64,000 nt of DNA from Methanogenium sp. S4BF (GTDB lineage: Archaea; Halobacteriota; Methanomicrobia; Methanomicrobiales; Methanomicrobiaceae). Under the pieces are notes generated by a model. That model made no database searches. It had not been told where the DNA came from and was given only the letters and a program-made list of their open reading frames with translations. This document shows positions 9,441 through 19,025 of this stretch, piece by piece. How positions within the stretch are numbered: position 1 is the stretch's first letter; every line of letters starts with the position of its first letter. The DNA lies in the NCBI RefSeq assembly GCF_029633965.1, contig NZ_CP091277.1, positions 248,001-312,000 on the forward strand. The letters run 5' to 3'. The position numbers and the translations under genes are program-made.

Positions 9441-10133
9441 TCAGAGTATGTCCAGCATATTCCGGCCTGACTGTGTCATTCCCGGAACTGCCACCTTTCT
9501 CTCAATGAGCATTACGGCAATTGTTGTAATGGTCACGAGAATCAGGTACCCAATCCCGACAATCATGAATACTTCTGTAAATTCAAAGTATTTTGTTGCG
9601 ACCATTTTTCCTGCTCCTGTCAGTTCAATAACGGTGAGCATGTAGGCAAGGGATGAATATTTGATGAGATAAATAAATTCATTTGAAAGTCCGGGAATAG
9701 CCCGTATGAGTGCCTGAGGGAGAATAATGTGGCGGACTGCCTGCATTCTGGTCATCCCAAGGGCCTGTGCCGCAATAATCTGTCCTTCTTTAACAGAACT
9801 GATTGCTCCCCTGATATATTCAGAGTTATAGGCACCATTGCACATAATGAATCCTACAAGGGATGCGACAAATGCTGAAAGAGTAATCCCTATCGAAGGC
9901 AATCCGAAGTAAAGGATGAAGAGCATCAGAAGGAGTGGTGTTCCCTTGATGAATGCGACCGCACCCTTGCAGAGAAGGGAAATGGGTTTTGACCCATAGG
10001 TCCGACCGATAGCGACAAGAATTCCAAGAATCAGTCCAAAGGGCGCGGTAAGCAGGATCAGTTTAAGCGTGACTACCAACCCTTCCAGCAGAACCGGGAG
10101 GAGTATCTGGAATAAAAATTCAGATTGATCCAT
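9441..10133 (-). CDS. Polar amino acid ABC transporter permease (second of two)
   Basis: A 230-residue membrane protein of the HisM/GlnP class with about five transmembrane segments. The cytoplasmic EAA loop that contacts the ATPase reads EGQIIAAQALGMTRMQAV, followed by RHIILPQALIRAIPGLSNEF. It is the last gene of a four-gene import operon (binding protein, permease, ATPase, permease) and starts 4 bases after the ATPase gene. It probably forms a heterodimeric pore with the permease at 10895. Which amino acid is carried cannot be told from sequence. Confidence 0.93.
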   Translation of the reverse strand: MDQSEFLFQILLPVLLEGLVVTLKLILLTAPFGLILGILVAIGRTYGSKPISLLCKGAVAFIKGTPLLLMLFILYFGLPSIGITLSAFVASLVGFIMCNGAYNSEYIRGAISSVKEGQIIAAQALGMTRMQAVRHIILPQALIRAIPGLSNEFIYLIKYSSLAYMLTVIELTGAGKMVATKYFEFTEVFMIVGIGYLILVTITTIAVMLIERKVAVPGMTQSGRNMLDIL

Positions 10134-10137
10134 CGCT

Positions 10138-10893
10138 TTAATCTCCGTTTATACTGTCAAACTGGCCGATGAAATTCTTGCAACGCTCAAATTTCGAGTC
10201 ACTCATGAGTTCTTCCGGTGATCCCTGTTCTTTGATTTCACCGTGCTCCATGAACATGATACGGTTTGCGACAGAACATGCAAATCCCATCTCATGGGTT
10301 ACCACAAGCATCGTCATCCCTGCGAGAGCCAGTTTCTTCATCACTTCAAGGACTTCCCTCGTTAACTCCGGGTCCAGCGCTGAGGTCGGTTCATCAAAGA
10401 GGATCACATCAGGGTCCATTGCAAGTGCACGGGCAATTGATACCCGCTGTGCCTGACCTCCGGAGAGTTCTGCCGGGTAGTGCTCTGCCCACTCCTCCAT
10501 GCCCACCTGTCTGAGTTCTTTGAGTGCTTTTTCTCTGGCCTCTTTTGGTTTCATCCCCTTGACTTTGATGAGAGCGATTTCTACATTTCGCACCGCTGTC
10601 AGGTGATCAAAGAGGAAAAAATTCTGGAAGACCATTCCGATTCTCTGCCTGAAATGATTAATTTGTTTGCCTGAATTGGTGACTTCCTCATCTCCAAGCC
10701 AAACAGAACCCTGGTCCGGCTGGGTCAGCAGGTTGATGCAGCGCAGAAGAGTACTTTTTCCTGTACCGGATGGACCGATGAAACAGATGGTCTCTCCTTT
10801 TGTCACATCAAACGAGACTCCTTTTAGCACCTCAAGTTCTCCAAAGGATTTGTGTATATTTTCAACTCTGAGTATTCTCTCTTTGTTCTCCAT
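10138..10893 (-). CDS. Polar amino acid ABC transporter ATP-binding protein
   Basis: A 251-residue ATPase that powers the adjacent permeases. Walker [11 protein letters not shown]-loop VFQNFFLF, signature LSGGQAQR, Walker [13 protein letters not shown] and switch VTHEMGF are all intact. It belongs to the GlnQ/HisP group. I chose ATG at 10893, one base after the stop of the upstream permease and preceded by AGGAG at 9 bases. The longer frame would use a TTG at 10914 inside the permease gene. It is cotranscribed with both permeases. Confidence 0.95.
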   Translation of the reverse strand: MENKERILRVENIHKSFGELEVLKGVSFDVTKGETICFIGPSGTGKSTLLRCINLLTQPDQGSVWLGDEEVTNSGKQINHFRQRIGMVFQNFFLFDHLTAVRNVEIALIKVKGMKPKEAREKALKELRQVGMEEWAEHYPAELSGGQAQRVSIARALAMDPDVILFDEPTSALDPELTREVLEVMKKLALAGMTMLVVTHEMGFACSVANRIMFMEHGEIKEQGSPEELMSDSKFERCKNFIGQFDSINGD

Positions 10894-10894
10894 A

Positions 10895-11578
10895 TTATGC
10901 AGCTCCTGTTCCAAATCCGGGGATTTCTATCTTCTTTTCTATCAGATGTATGACTTTCATTCCTGCATAATTTAGGAGAATGAATATTCCGGCGCAGGTG
11001 AGATATATTGGCATGGTTATGTAGGTCTGAGAGACGATCTGTGATGTTCGTGTCATGAGCTCCATAACGCCGATGGCGTAACAGACTGCAGAATCGGTAA
11101 GGATATTGGGATACTCATTTGACCACCCCGGAAGTGCAACACGTACGGCCTGTGGAAGTATGACATTTCTGATGCTCTGGAGTTTTGTCATTCCAACAGA
11201 ACGTGCTGCAATCATCTGCCCCTCACTCACTGACTGTATTGCCCCGCGGAATATCTGTGACTGATAGGCTGCACCTCTCAGCCCCAGTACAGTGGCACCA
11301 ACGAAGAATGCGGGGATGTCCATCCCGAGTCCTGGAAAAATACCGAAATAGAAGAGGAATAACAAAACAAGGACAGGGAGGCCACGAAAGAACCACACAT
11401 AAATGCCTATTAAAAAGCGAACCGGACGTTTGCCATATACCTGTCCAACTGCCATTGGCAGACCAAAAACCACACCTAAGAGGAGCGCAGATGCGACAAG
11501 ACCGAGGGTGGCAAAAATTCCCCCAATGAGGTATGGGAACCATTCTATGATAACTGCTGAGAAATCCATTAACAACAC
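10895..11578 (-). CDS. Polar amino acid ABC transporter permease (first of two)
   Basis: A 227-residue membrane protein of the HisM/GlnP class with about five hydrophobic segments. The EAA loop reads [18 protein letters not shown], followed by [19 protein letters not shown]. The ORF begins with GTG at 11578; an in-frame ATG at 11569 is also possible and no clear ribosome site decides. It lies 127 bases downstream of the binding-protein gene and abuts the ATPase gene. It likely pairs with the permease at 9441. Confidence 0.93.
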   Translation of the reverse strand: MLLMDFSAVIIEWFPYLIGGIFATLGLVASALLLGVVFGLPMAVGQVYGKRPVRFLIGIYVWFFRGLPVLVLLFLFYFGIFPGLGMDIPAFFVGATVLGLRGAAYQSQIFRGAIQSVSEGQMIAARSVGMTKLQSIRNVILPQAVRVALPGWSNEYPNILTDSAVCYAIGVMELMTRTSQIVSQTYITMPIYLTCAGIFILLNYAGMKVIHLIEKKIEIPGFGTGAA

Positions 11579-11705
11579 TTGAAATCCCGTTTATCCCGAA
11601 ACATATCTGTGTTATGCACGTACATAGCACAACATGTATCTACAGGATAGTGTGTGGTAGTATGCAATAGAAGTTGTGGAGTTAGTTTCTCCACCATTTC
11701 TTCAC

Positions 11706-12506
11706 TTATTCGGTCATTTCGTACTTTGTTTTCAGCTCTTCCCAGTAGGGATCGGCCATGAGTGCGGTGATGCCCTCATTTATCTGGTTTAAGAGTTCGA
11801 CGTCATCCTTACGGATGGCCACACCGTACTCTTCGCCGGTGTTAATCTCACCGACAATGACAATTGGCTTCCCGGCAATTGCATCGAGCATGGGGGGTTT
11901 GTCATAGATTGCCGCATCTAACCGTTTGTTTTTCAGGTCTTCTGATACCAGTGGGAAATTGTCATAGGTCTTCAGGTTTTCCTTTGGCATGAGGCCTGTG
12001 TCGATGAGGTTCTCTTCAACCCAGATCTGTCCGGTGGTGCCGCGCTGTGCACCAATAACAAGTGTACCGGCCTTGAAGTCATCGAGTGTGTATCCTGAGT
12101 CTTCATGCACTGCAACGGACTGGTTTACCACCCAGTACGGGATGGAGAAATTGACTTTTTCTTTCCGCTCGTCAGTGATGGTCATTCCGGCGTAGACCAT
12201 GTCAATCTTGCCGTTCATGAGTGCAGGAATGATACCGTCCCACGCCATTGGCTGAATTTTTACGTCAAAACCCTGCTTTTCTGCAATCCACTTAACGGAT
12301 TCGACATCAAATCCCTGGGCATTTCCTTCAGAGTCAATGTAACTGTATGGGGGATACTCTCCGTCGATACCAACAATGTACAGGGTTTTTTCCGGTACAT
12401 CGCTCTGCACTGGTGCAGATGTTGCTTCAGATGAAGTGCAGCCGGCAAATGCGACTGTCACTGCCATGATGAGAACAAGAACCAATCCCAATCCTTTGTG
12501 ATTCAT
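11706..12506 (-). CDS. Amino acid ABC transporter substrate-binding lipoprotein
   Basis: A 266-residue extracellular solute-binding protein of family 3. The N-terminus is a lipoprotein signal (hydrophobic stretch, then AFAGC with the lipid-anchor Cys at 22) and a short Ser/Thr linker. The mature domain starts at LYIVGIDGEYPPYSY and contains GFDVESVKWIA, DGIIPALMNGKIDMVYAGMTITDERK and the ligand-loop segment GAQRGTTGQIW. It is the first gene of the importer operon, and a ~125-base gap separates it from the permease. This layout is common where the binding protein is made in excess. Confidence 0.95.
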   Translation of the reverse strand: MNHKGLGLVLVLIMAVTVAFAGCTSSEATSAPVQSDVPEKTLYIVGIDGEYPPYSYIDSEGNAQGFDVESVKWIAEKQGFDVKIQPMAWDGIIPALMNGKIDMVYAGMTITDERKEKVNFSIPYWVVNQSVAVHEDSGYTLDDFKAGTLVIGAQRGTTGQIWVEENLIDTGLMPKENLKTYDNFPLVSEDLKNKRLDAAIYDKPPMLDAIAGKPIVIVGEINTGEEYGVAIRKDDVELLNQINEGITALMADPYWEELKTKYEMTE

Positions 12507-12588
12507 CAGACCTTTTTTTGCAGAGATATTAATTATATCTTATGAATTGTATCTTCGGGGAGAAAAGGGGGAAATATATCACTATATG

Positions 12589-13554
12589 TCAGACAGTATC
12601 TGCAACCTGAACCAGTTCATCGAAGCATCGTGCTTTTTTCAGGAAAAGAAGTGATACCTTATCTTTCAGAGTTAATGTGAATGTGCCACCTGCTGCAGGG
12701 GGATGTCCACCACCGGAAAATTTCCGTGCAATGAGATGGCTGATGGGAACTGCTGAACGTATGGAAAATCTGCCATTTGTCCCATATATCACTTCAATAT
12801 CGGTGTTATAGAGGGCTCGTATCTCGTGGGCAGTCTCACTCGGGTATCCAAAGAGTGGGGCAAATGCAATTCTGTACCGTGACTCAATTATTTTCATCCG
12901 TCTGATGCTCTTTTTTATTGCATCCTGACGTTCTTTTTCAATAGTCCGGTATTCTTCATTAATCCAGGCATCGGTGATAATCCCTTCTGCCAGACGATCG
13001 CGGACTGGATTCAGATTGACTCTTTTTGTGCAGATCTGACCCAGCATTTTTGAGCGTGGATCAGCGTTCCTCCAGAGATCATAATCACAGACAACCCGGA
13101 CGACTTCTTCAGCTGTCTTATCACCAGGCAGAAGATCTCCTGAGCATATCGCCGCTGCGCACCGTGTCGTATCTACGATGCAGGTTGCGCCGGTCTTCTT
13201 AACGGAAAGAAGCTCCTCGTCTGTCCATCGATGGTGGTCACGCCAACAGACTTCCCACCCGTTCTTTATGGCTGCTCTCACCATTTTATCTGCATCTTTA
13301 CAGTAGCCAAGATCGGAGATGCTGAGGAGGTGACCTTTCCCCGGTAGTGCACCGATGTCACGCAGGAATGATGGAAATGAACCGACTGATGACCATATGG
13401 TAAATATGGTGCCATATTTCATCCGGTGCACTGCATCACACCCTGCTGCATCAAGATCATTGTGTGAGAGGTGAACAATCTCTGTTTTACGTTCAGAAAC
13501 TGCTTTCAGCAGATTATCTCTCTTTGAGTTTGAATTTCCCTTTTTCTCCCCCAT
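12589..13554 (-). CDS. DHH-family phosphoesterase
   Basis: About 321 residues. The DHH metal-binding motifs are visible: HNDLDAAGCDAV near residue 30, SISDLGYCKDAD, and WRDHHRWTDEE. A C-terminal DHHA1-like part carries RKFSGGGHPPAAGGTF, the GGGH signature. Members hydrolyse small nucleotides, oligoribonucleotides or cyclic dinucleotides; the substrate here is unknown. I chose the ATG at 13554 because the upstream TTTATCC TATA-like element (about 13585 on the minus strand) would place the start site near it. The ORF could be extended to 13614. Confidence 0.88.
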   Translation of the reverse strand: MGEKKGNSNSKRDNLLKAVSERKTEIVHLSHNDLDAAGCDAVHRMKYGTIFTIWSSVGSFPSFLRDIGALPGKGHLLSISDLGYCKDADKMVRAAIKNGWEVCWRDHHRWTDEELLSVKKTGATCIVDTTRCAAAICSGDLLPGDKTAEEVVRVVCDYDLWRNADPRSKMLGQICTKRVNLNPVRDRLAEGIITDAWINEEYRTIEKERQDAIKKSIRRMKIIESRYRIAFAPLFGYPSETAHEIRALYNTDIEVIYGTNGRFSIRSAVPISHLIARKFSGGGHPPAAGGTFTLTLKDKVSLLFLKKARCFDELVQVADTV

Positions 13555-13657
13555 GATATCGATATAGTTTGGGGGTGGGGGGATAAATATCCTGAGGAGT
13601 CTGCTAAGAATCAAATAGAATGATTTATCTCCATGTATGTTCTACACTAATCCTCAA

Positions 13658-13731
13658 GCCTTAGTAGCTCAGACTGGGAGAGCGCCAGACTGAAGATCTG
13701 GTTGTCGCCGGTTCAAATCCGGCCTGAGGCA
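13658..13731 (+). tRNA. tRNA-Phe (anticodon GAA)
   Basis: The acceptor arms GCCTTAG/CTGAGGC pair with one T-G wobble. The anticodon arm CCAGA-CTGAAGA-TCTGG gives GAA. The T arm is GCCGG-TTCAAAT-CCGGC and the discriminator is A. CCA is not encoded. T-rich sequence (ACTTCTTTTATGG) follows directly. Confidence 0.96.
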
Positions 13732-13862
13732 CTTCTTTTATGGTTTATTTTAAATAGACGTCAGTTTATTTCCAGTCCCTTTTTGCCTTTCGTACATTCG
13801 GAATACGTTGAAACAAGATTGCCTCACCTGTCAACAATCTATTTCTATTGTAATGGACAGGT

Positions 13863-14363
13863 ATGTGCATGAATCCGGATGGTGTTCTTCAGCTGTTTGA
13901 TGCCTGTGCAGGTGTGATGTACAGCACCACAATCATACGCCGAACTGACACGGAATGGCGGAAGATACTTTCTCCTGATGTATTCCATGTTGCACGCGAG
14001 GCAGGGACTGAAATACCCTTCAGCGGAATGTATGCAGAATGTCATACGGAAGGAGTGTATGTATGTGCCTGTTGCGGGACTCACCTCTTCTTTTCCGGTG
14101 ATAAATTTGACTCGGGAACGGGGTGGCCAAGTTTTTCCCGTCCTGTCTGGCCTGATAATATCGAACTGCATGAAGATCTGTCTCATGGAATGATGCGTAC
14201 GGAGGTGCTCTGCCGGAGGTGCAAGGCACACCTTGGGCATGTCTTTGACGATGGCCCCCTGCCGGGCGGGATGCGGTATTGTATGAATTCACTGTCTCTT
14301 TCCCTTATTGTCTGTGGAACGCAAAGCTCTGATACCAATATGGCTAAATCCGGGCATGAATAA
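13863..14363 (+). CDS. msrB: Peptide methionine-R-sulfoxide reductase
   Basis: Reduces the R epimer of methionine sulfoxide in proteins. The core is complete: EWRKILSPDVFHVAREAGTE, the zinc pairs CACC and CRRC, FDSGTGWPSF, HLGHVFDDGP and the catalytic-Cys strand RYCMNSLSLSL. The start is uncertain. ATG at 13863 gives 166 residues with a non-conserved N-terminus, while the internal ATG at 13917 (MYSTTIIRRTDTEW) better matches the family length. Neither has a good ribosome site. Its stop codon directly abuts the start of the following riboflavin-pathway gene. A short C-terminal tail beyond the domain carries no recognisable motif. Confidence 0.9.
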   Translation: MCMNPDGVLQLFDACAGVMYSTTIIRRTDTEWRKILSPDVFHVAREAGTEIPFSGMYAECHTEGVYVCACCGTHLFFSGDKFDSGTGWPSFSRPVWPDNIELHEDLSHGMMRTEVLCRRCKAHLGHVFDDGPLPGGMRYCMNSLSLSLIVCGTQSSDTNMAKSGHE

Positions 14364-15062
14364 ATGCTACTTATGCGCCCTCATGTGTTTGTCAATCTGG
14401 CAATGAGTGCTGATGGAAAACTTTCAACGAAAGAACGCAGGCAGGTCAGAATATCCGGAGACGCTGATTTCAGGCGTGTTGATCAGATAAAGGCACAGTG
14501 CGATGCGATTATGGTGGGGATAGGGACAGTACTTGCTGATGACCCTTCGCTTACCGTAAAGGATCCTGCTCTCAGAAAGGGGAGGGTAGATGGCGGCAGG
14601 GATGAAAATCCCATCCGTATTGTCATTGACAGCAGGGCAAGAACACCTGTGGATGCGGCAATTCTTTACAAGGGTTCCGGCAGAAGGATCATTGCCGTTT
14701 CAGGATCTGCAGATCCTGAAAAAACCGCCCTTCTCTCACAACATGCTGAAATTCAGGTGTGTGGCGGTGAACAGGTGGATCTTTCGTCCTTTCTGGAATA
14801 TCTCGGGACTCTGGGGATTCAAAGTCTGATGGTTGAGGGTGGCGGTACTCTGATCGGTTCTCTTTTTGCAGAAGGGCTGGTTGATGAATTGTTTACCTGT
14901 ATTGGAAATATCATCATTGGCGGTGCAGAGGCACCTACTGCTGCAGATGGTGAGGGATTTATTTCTGAATCTGATTTTCCCTCTCTAGTTCTCAAAAGTG
15001 CGGTGCGAATTGATGAAGGGATACTTCTGCACTGGATTGTCCAAAAAAAAGATGAGGGCTAA
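14364..15062 (+). CDS. 2,5-diamino-6-ribosylamino-pyrimidinone 5'-phosphate reductase
   Basis: A 232-residue stand-alone reductase homologous to the RibD C-terminal domain. It carries out the NAD(P)H-dependent ribose-to-ribitol reduction in archaeal riboflavin/F420-precursor synthesis, where reduction precedes deamination. Motifs seen are VFVNLAMSADGKLST, CDAIMVGIGTVLADDPSLTV, PIRIVIDSRARTP, VEGGGTLIGSLFAEGLVDE and IIIGGAEAPT. No deaminase domain is fused, as is normal in archaea. The start ATG immediately follows the msrB stop; a second ATG at 14373 (MRPHVFVNL) fits homologues slightly better. Confidence 0.9.
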   Translation: MLLMRPHVFVNLAMSADGKLSTKERRQVRISGDADFRRVDQIKAQCDAIMVGIGTVLADDPSLTVKDPALRKGRVDGGRDENPIRIVIDSRARTPVDAAILYKGSGRRIIAVSGSADPEKTALLSQHAEIQVCGGEQVDLSSFLEYLGTLGIQSLMVEGGGTLIGSLFAEGLVDELFTCIGNIIIGGAEAPTAADGEGFISESDFPSLVLKSAVRIDEGILLHWIVQKKDEG

Positions 15063-15073
15063 GAATCTTTCTT

Positions 15074-15556
15074 TTAATTTGTTGTCCTGGTTCTGGAAAG
15101 GACATCATCATAAATTTTGTAGCTTGTGCCATCGTAGAACGATACCGTGACCATGACTCTGTCCTCTCCCTTTGTTGCCTCCCCGTCATCCACGGTGAAT
15201 ACCGCCTCTGCATTTACATTGGGTTCAATGTATTTGGTGGTTGTAGCGCCGGTGCCTGATATTACAACTGCCTTTATATCATTGACCTGATTCTGGCCTT
15301 TTCCGCCCCTGAATGTGACGGTGATATCACCGGTTATCGGGTCTTTTGAAGTAGCAACGTCTACAAACAGTGTTGTCGGCATGACATCCGTTGGCTGTGG
15401 CATGAGGTTAGGTGCCTGCTGAGTTGTTGCAACTGGTGTTTCCACCGGTAAGGATGTGGGTGTTGGTGTCGCCTCACCGGTATCTGAAGTACACCCGGCG
15501 ATACATACCATTCCGATGACAAGAGCAATCAGAACAATTGATACCTTTTTAATCAT
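15074..15556 (-). CDS. Unknown surface lipoprotein
   Basis: 160 residues with a hydrophobic N-terminal signal and lipobox CIAGC (Cys at about 22). A Pro/Thr/Val-rich linker at residues 28-60 is typical of methanogen surface lipoproteins. A beta-rich domain of about 95 residues follows (ITVTFRGGKGQNQV, IKAVVISGTG, RVMVTVSFYDGTSYKIYDDVL). I recognise no family. It converges on the riboflavin reductase gene with 11 bases between them and is divergent from the membrane protein at 15646. Confidence 0.8.
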   Translation of the reverse strand: MIKKVSIVLIALVIGMVCIAGCTSDTGEATPTPTSLPVETPVATTQQAPNLMPQPTDVMPTTLFVDVATSKDPITGDITVTFRGGKGQNQVNDIKAVVISGTGATTTKYIEPNVNAEAVFTVDDGEATKGEDRVMVTVSFYDGTSYKIYDDVLSRTRTTN

Positions 15557-15645
15557 AACATCTCATACGGAAAAACTGTATTTAATCTTATCGGGTATCT
15601 CCGGTATATGGTGTGGTATGAAAATGCAGTTTCCAGGAGAAGTAA

Positions 15646-16389
15646 ATGAAAAAATCAGTTGCATGGGAGATGAAACTCGCTCTTTTTCTGGTGGCGGCAT
15701 CAGTAACCATTTATTCAACAAAGATACTATTGCTGCATAATCCGGAAAATACAATCGATTACCTATTTAACTCATTTGGTTTTCTTCCAATCAGTGTTCT
15801 TCTGGTGACCGTTGTACTTAATCGCCTGCTGACAATCCGTGCGAATCAGGAAAAAATGCAGAAACTCAATATGGTTATCGGGACGTTCTTTGCTGAAGTG
15901 GGGAACCATCTTTTAACGGTCATCTCAGATTATGATGAAGATTCTTCTGTTCTGCGAAATAAGCTCATTATTGGTGATGACTGGGGTGTTGAGCGTTTTC
16001 GTGATGCATCTGCATTAATAGATGCCCATCCTTTTTCTGTTAACTGGGAAGAGATTGATCTTGCTGATCTGGACAGATTTCTTATGCAGAAACGGGATTT
16101 TCTCCTTCGTTTGCTTGAAAATCCAGTCCTTCTGGAGAATCAAAAATTTACTGAACTTTTGCGGGCCGTATTCCATCTGAATGAGGAGCTTCAGCGGCGT
16201 CCGGGTTTTGACTGCCTTCCGGAAAGTGACTGCCGGCATATCGGAGGGGATATTAACCGTGTTTATAAGGAACTTGTCAGTGAGTGGGTGCGGTATATGG
16301 CATACCTGAAGGACAGTTACCCCTATATGTTCTCTCTTGCTCTCCGGACAAATCCTTTTGATGAGGAGGCCTCGGCAATTGTACAGTAA
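15646..16389 (+). CDS. Unknown membrane protein with two N-terminal transmembrane helices
   Basis: 247 residues. Two hydrophobic helices lie at about 8-30 and 45-62, followed by a charged, mostly helical cytoplasmic domain. That domain contains QEKMQKLNMVIGTFFAEVGNHLL and an acidic/aromatic stretch with RDFLLRLLENPVLLENQKFTELLRAVFHLNEEL. The ATG at 15646 is well supported by AGGAG 6 bases upstream. I do not know the family. The domain could sense or scaffold at the membrane, but nothing in the neighbourhood indicates a partner. Confidence 0.78.
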   Translation: MKKSVAWEMKLALFLVAASVTIYSTKILLLHNPENTIDYLFNSFGFLPISVLLVTVVLNRLLTIRANQEKMQKLNMVIGTFFAEVGNHLLTVISDYDEDSSVLRNKLIIGDDWGVERFRDASALIDAHPFSVNWEEIDLADLDRFLMQKRDFLLRLLENPVLLENQKFTELLRAVFHLNEELQRRPGFDCLPESDCRHIGGDINRVYKELVSEWVRYMAYLKDSYPYMFSLALRTNPFDEEASAIVQ

Positions 16390-16460
16390 TGCGTATTTTT
16401 GAAATACGCAACTATTATCTATTTTTCCTCTCTATGACACTCTCAGGGAGATGACTGTCA

Positions 16461-18116
16461 ATGGATGAGTGCTCTGTTCTGATTGGTGGAAAGGCAGGGG
16501 ATGGAATAAACCTTGCAGGCCAGACAATTGCACGCATTTTCACCAGCCTTGGATATTATGCGTATATGTATTATGATTATCCGTCACTTATTCGCGGCGG
16601 GCACAATTTTTCGGTAATTCGTGCAAGCACCCATCCGGTTGGTACACATCGTTCAGGGATTGATATTCTTCTGGCGATGGACCCGACAACACTCCGGCGT
16701 CATCAGAATGACTGCAAACGGGATGCCCTGATTATTTTTAACTCTGATATTGTGCGATCGGATGCAGGATCCGGGATTCCTCTGAAGACAATTGTTGAGA
16801 AGAGGGAAGGATCGTCTGTTATGGAAAATACTGCAATGATTGGCGCCCTGGCATCCGCCATTGGAATGGAATGGGACGATCTTGCATCTGTCATTTCTCA
16901 TGAGATGCGCAAATCCACCGGGAAAAACCTTGATATTGCCAGGGATGCATTTCAGCTGCAGGTGGATAAGAAAGAGTTACGGTGGATCGGTCAGTCCCCG
17001 GGAATTCTTCTCTCCGGAAATGAGGCTGTTTCTCTTGGTTTGCTTTCTGCCGGGCTCAATGGGTATATTGCGTATCCGATGAGTCCTTCAACTGGAATTC
17101 TTCATTTCATGGCGGCCGCTTCAGCTGAGACGGGTTTACAGGTTTTTCAGCCGGAAAGTGAAATTGCCGTGATCACCATGGCGGAGGGAATGGCATATGC
17201 AGGGGCAAAGGCTGCTGTTGGCACATCCGGGGGTGGCTTCTGTCTGATGACAGAGGCCCTTTCAATGGCAGGCATGGCAGAAATTCCTATTACCATTATC
17301 CTTGCACAGAGGAGTGGGCCTTCGACCGGCACCCCTACGTATACTGCCCAGTCGGATCTTCATTTTGCAATTCATGCAGGCCATGGTGAGTTTCCCCGGT
17401 TTGTTTTTGCTCCCGGAGATCCCCAACAGGCATTTGAATGGGCTGGTCATGCGTTGTCTTTGTCCTGGCAGTTTCAGGTACCTTCCGTTCTGATGACGGA
17501 TAAGACTCTGGCAGAGGGGCTGTACACCGTTTCTCCGGAATTATTGCAGGCACATGCGCCTGTTTATGTCCCTGTCCCGGAAAGCGAGGGAGAATATCAT
17601 CGGTATCGGGATACTGGTGATGGAATTTCTCCATATGCAGTTCCTCCTCTTTTTGGGTCTGTGATCAAAGGAAACAGCAAGTCGCATGATGAGCGTGGCA
17701 TATCCATTGATGACGGGGAGCATCTCTCATCAATGACCCGGAAGCAGATGAAAAAGGTTCCATTGATGAAAAAGGTGGTTTCCCGGCTGAATCCGGTTCA
17801 TATTTCGGGTAACGTTGATTCTGATGTCTGCCTGATATCCTGGGGTTCAAATGCCCCGTTATGCCGTGAAGCAGCTCAGATTATGGGAATTAAATCCGTA
17901 CAGCCGGTTGTGATGCATCCGTTTCCGGAATCAGAGATGGTCGCTGCAACCAGAAATTCGAGCATGACATTCCTTTTGGAGGATAACTATTCCGGACAGA
18001 TGGCGGATATCTGTGAGGCACATGGAATTCCTGTTGATGTCAGATTGCCACGGTTTGACGGAAGGCCTTTTACGATAGATCAACTGATTGAGGATCTTTG
18101 GGGGCTTGCTGAATGA
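16461..18116 (+). CDS. 2-oxoacid:ferredoxin oxidoreductase, fused gamma-alpha subunit
   Basis: 551 residues. The N-terminal ~190 form the gamma domain (GGKAGDGINLAGQTIARI, PSLIRGGHNFSVIRAS). The remainder is the alpha domain with the YPITPS-type loop reading YPMSPSTG, then ESEIAVITMAEGMAYAGAKA, GTSGGGFCLMTEALSMAGM and QRSGPSTGTPT. The enzyme oxidatively decarboxylates a 2-oxoacid to its acyl-CoA with ferredoxin as acceptor. The substrate cannot be fixed from sequence; 2-oxoglutarate or a broad-range acid are plausible. The start is supported by GGAGATGA 6 bases upstream. The stop overlaps the beta-subunit start (ATGA). Confidence 0.93.
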   Translation: MDECSVLIGGKAGDGINLAGQTIARIFTSLGYYAYMYYDYPSLIRGGHNFSVIRASTHPVGTHRSGIDILLAMDPTTLRRHQNDCKRDALIIFNSDIVRSDAGSGIPLKTIVEKREGSSVMENTAMIGALASAIGMEWDDLASVISHEMRKSTGKNLDIARDAFQLQVDKKELRWIGQSPGILLSGNEAVSLGLLSAGLNGYIAYPMSPSTGILHFMAAASAETGLQVFQPESEIAVITMAEGMAYAGAKAAVGTSGGGFCLMTEALSMAGMAEIPITIILAQRSGPSTGTPTYTAQSDLHFAIHAGHGEFPRFVFAPGDPQQAFEWAGHALSLSWQFQVPSVLMTDKTLAEGLYTVSPELLQAHAPVYVPVPESEGEYHRYRDTGDGISPYAVPPLFGSVIKGNSKSHDERGISIDDGEHLSSMTRKQMKKVPLMKKVVSRLNPVHISGNVDSDVCLISWGSNAPLCREAAQIMGIKSVQPVVMHPFPESEMVAATRNSSMTFLLEDNYSGQMADICEAHGIPVDVRLPRFDGRPFTIDQLIEDLWGLAE

Positions 18117-18961
18117 CACACGGACTGATCACAGATGCGCAGAATACGTGGTGCCAGGGGTGCGGTAATTTTGCTATTGAGCATGCAATAAAAGATGTCA
18201 TTCTCCGTCTGGAGGCAGAGGGCACTCCCCGTGAAACGATTGTTCTCGTTGCAGGGATCGGATGCCACGCAAAGATTGCCGATTACCTGAATATCAATTC
18301 ATTCTATGCTCTTCATGGGCGGGCTGTCTCTTTTGCAACGGGTATCTGTATGGCAAATCCTGATCTGCATGTGATCTGCTGTGTGGGGGATGGTGACACG
18401 TATGCGGAGGGCATTGCACATCTCCTGTTTGCGGCAAAAAGGAATGTGAACATGACCGTCCTTGTACATAACAATCGGGTATATGGCCTGACCAAGGGGC
18501 AGGTGACGCCAACGTCCCCCATGGAATATCATGGAAAATCAAATCCCTCTGAAAGTGGTGAAATTTCCTTTAATCCACTTGAACTGCTTCTCTCAGCTGG
18601 CTGCAGTTTTATTGCCCGGGGATATACCCAGCATCAGGATGAGCTAAAAGAGCTTATTTACGCTGGAATGTCACACTCCGGTTTTTCGTGTATTGATATC
18701 CTTCAGATCTGTGCCAGCTTCCTGGATAAAACAGAAGAATATGATGAGCAGGTGTATGTTCCGGCTAATCATGATCCTGAAGATTTCGATGCCGCATGCC
18801 GCCTGGTGCGGGAATACATGTATGCCGATTCCGGAAAAATTGCTCTTGGAATAGTATATCGGGTGGGGCGGGAGACATTCCATGTGGGGACTCCTCATCA
18901 GCAGCAGGAATATTCCGGTAAAGAGTCATTTGTCAGACGCTTTATTGATGGCCGCCGCTGA
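18113..18961 (+). CDS. 2-oxoacid:ferredoxin oxidoreductase, beta subunit
   Basis: 282 residues that bind thiamine diphosphate and a 4Fe-4S cluster. The N-terminal WCQGCGNFAIEHA supplies two cluster cysteines, GIGC another, and ICASF a fourth. The ThDP motif is GDGDTYAEGIAHLLFAAKRN...NNRVYGLTKGQ. It pairs with the upstream gamma-alpha subunit through a 4-base overlap. No ferredoxin-type delta subunit is encoded next to it, so electrons probably pass straight to soluble ferredoxin. Ferritin follows 65 bases downstream. Confidence 0.94.
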   Translation: MTHGLITDAQNTWCQGCGNFAIEHAIKDVILRLEAEGTPRETIVLVAGIGCHAKIADYLNINSFYALHGRAVSFATGICMANPDLHVICCVGDGDTYAEGIAHLLFAAKRNVNMTVLVHNNRVYGLTKGQVTPTSPMEYHGKSNPSESGEISFNPLELLLSAGCSFIARGYTQHQDELKELIYAGMSHSGFSCIDILQICASFLDKTEEYDEQVYVPANHDPEDFDAACRLVREYMYADSGKIALGIVYRVGRETFHVGTPHQQQEYSGKESFVRRFIDGRR

Positions 18962-19025
18962 TGCCATCCATACTTTTTTATAATACGTTCTGATAATGAG
19001 CAGTGTTGAGGTAATTGGTGATGGT

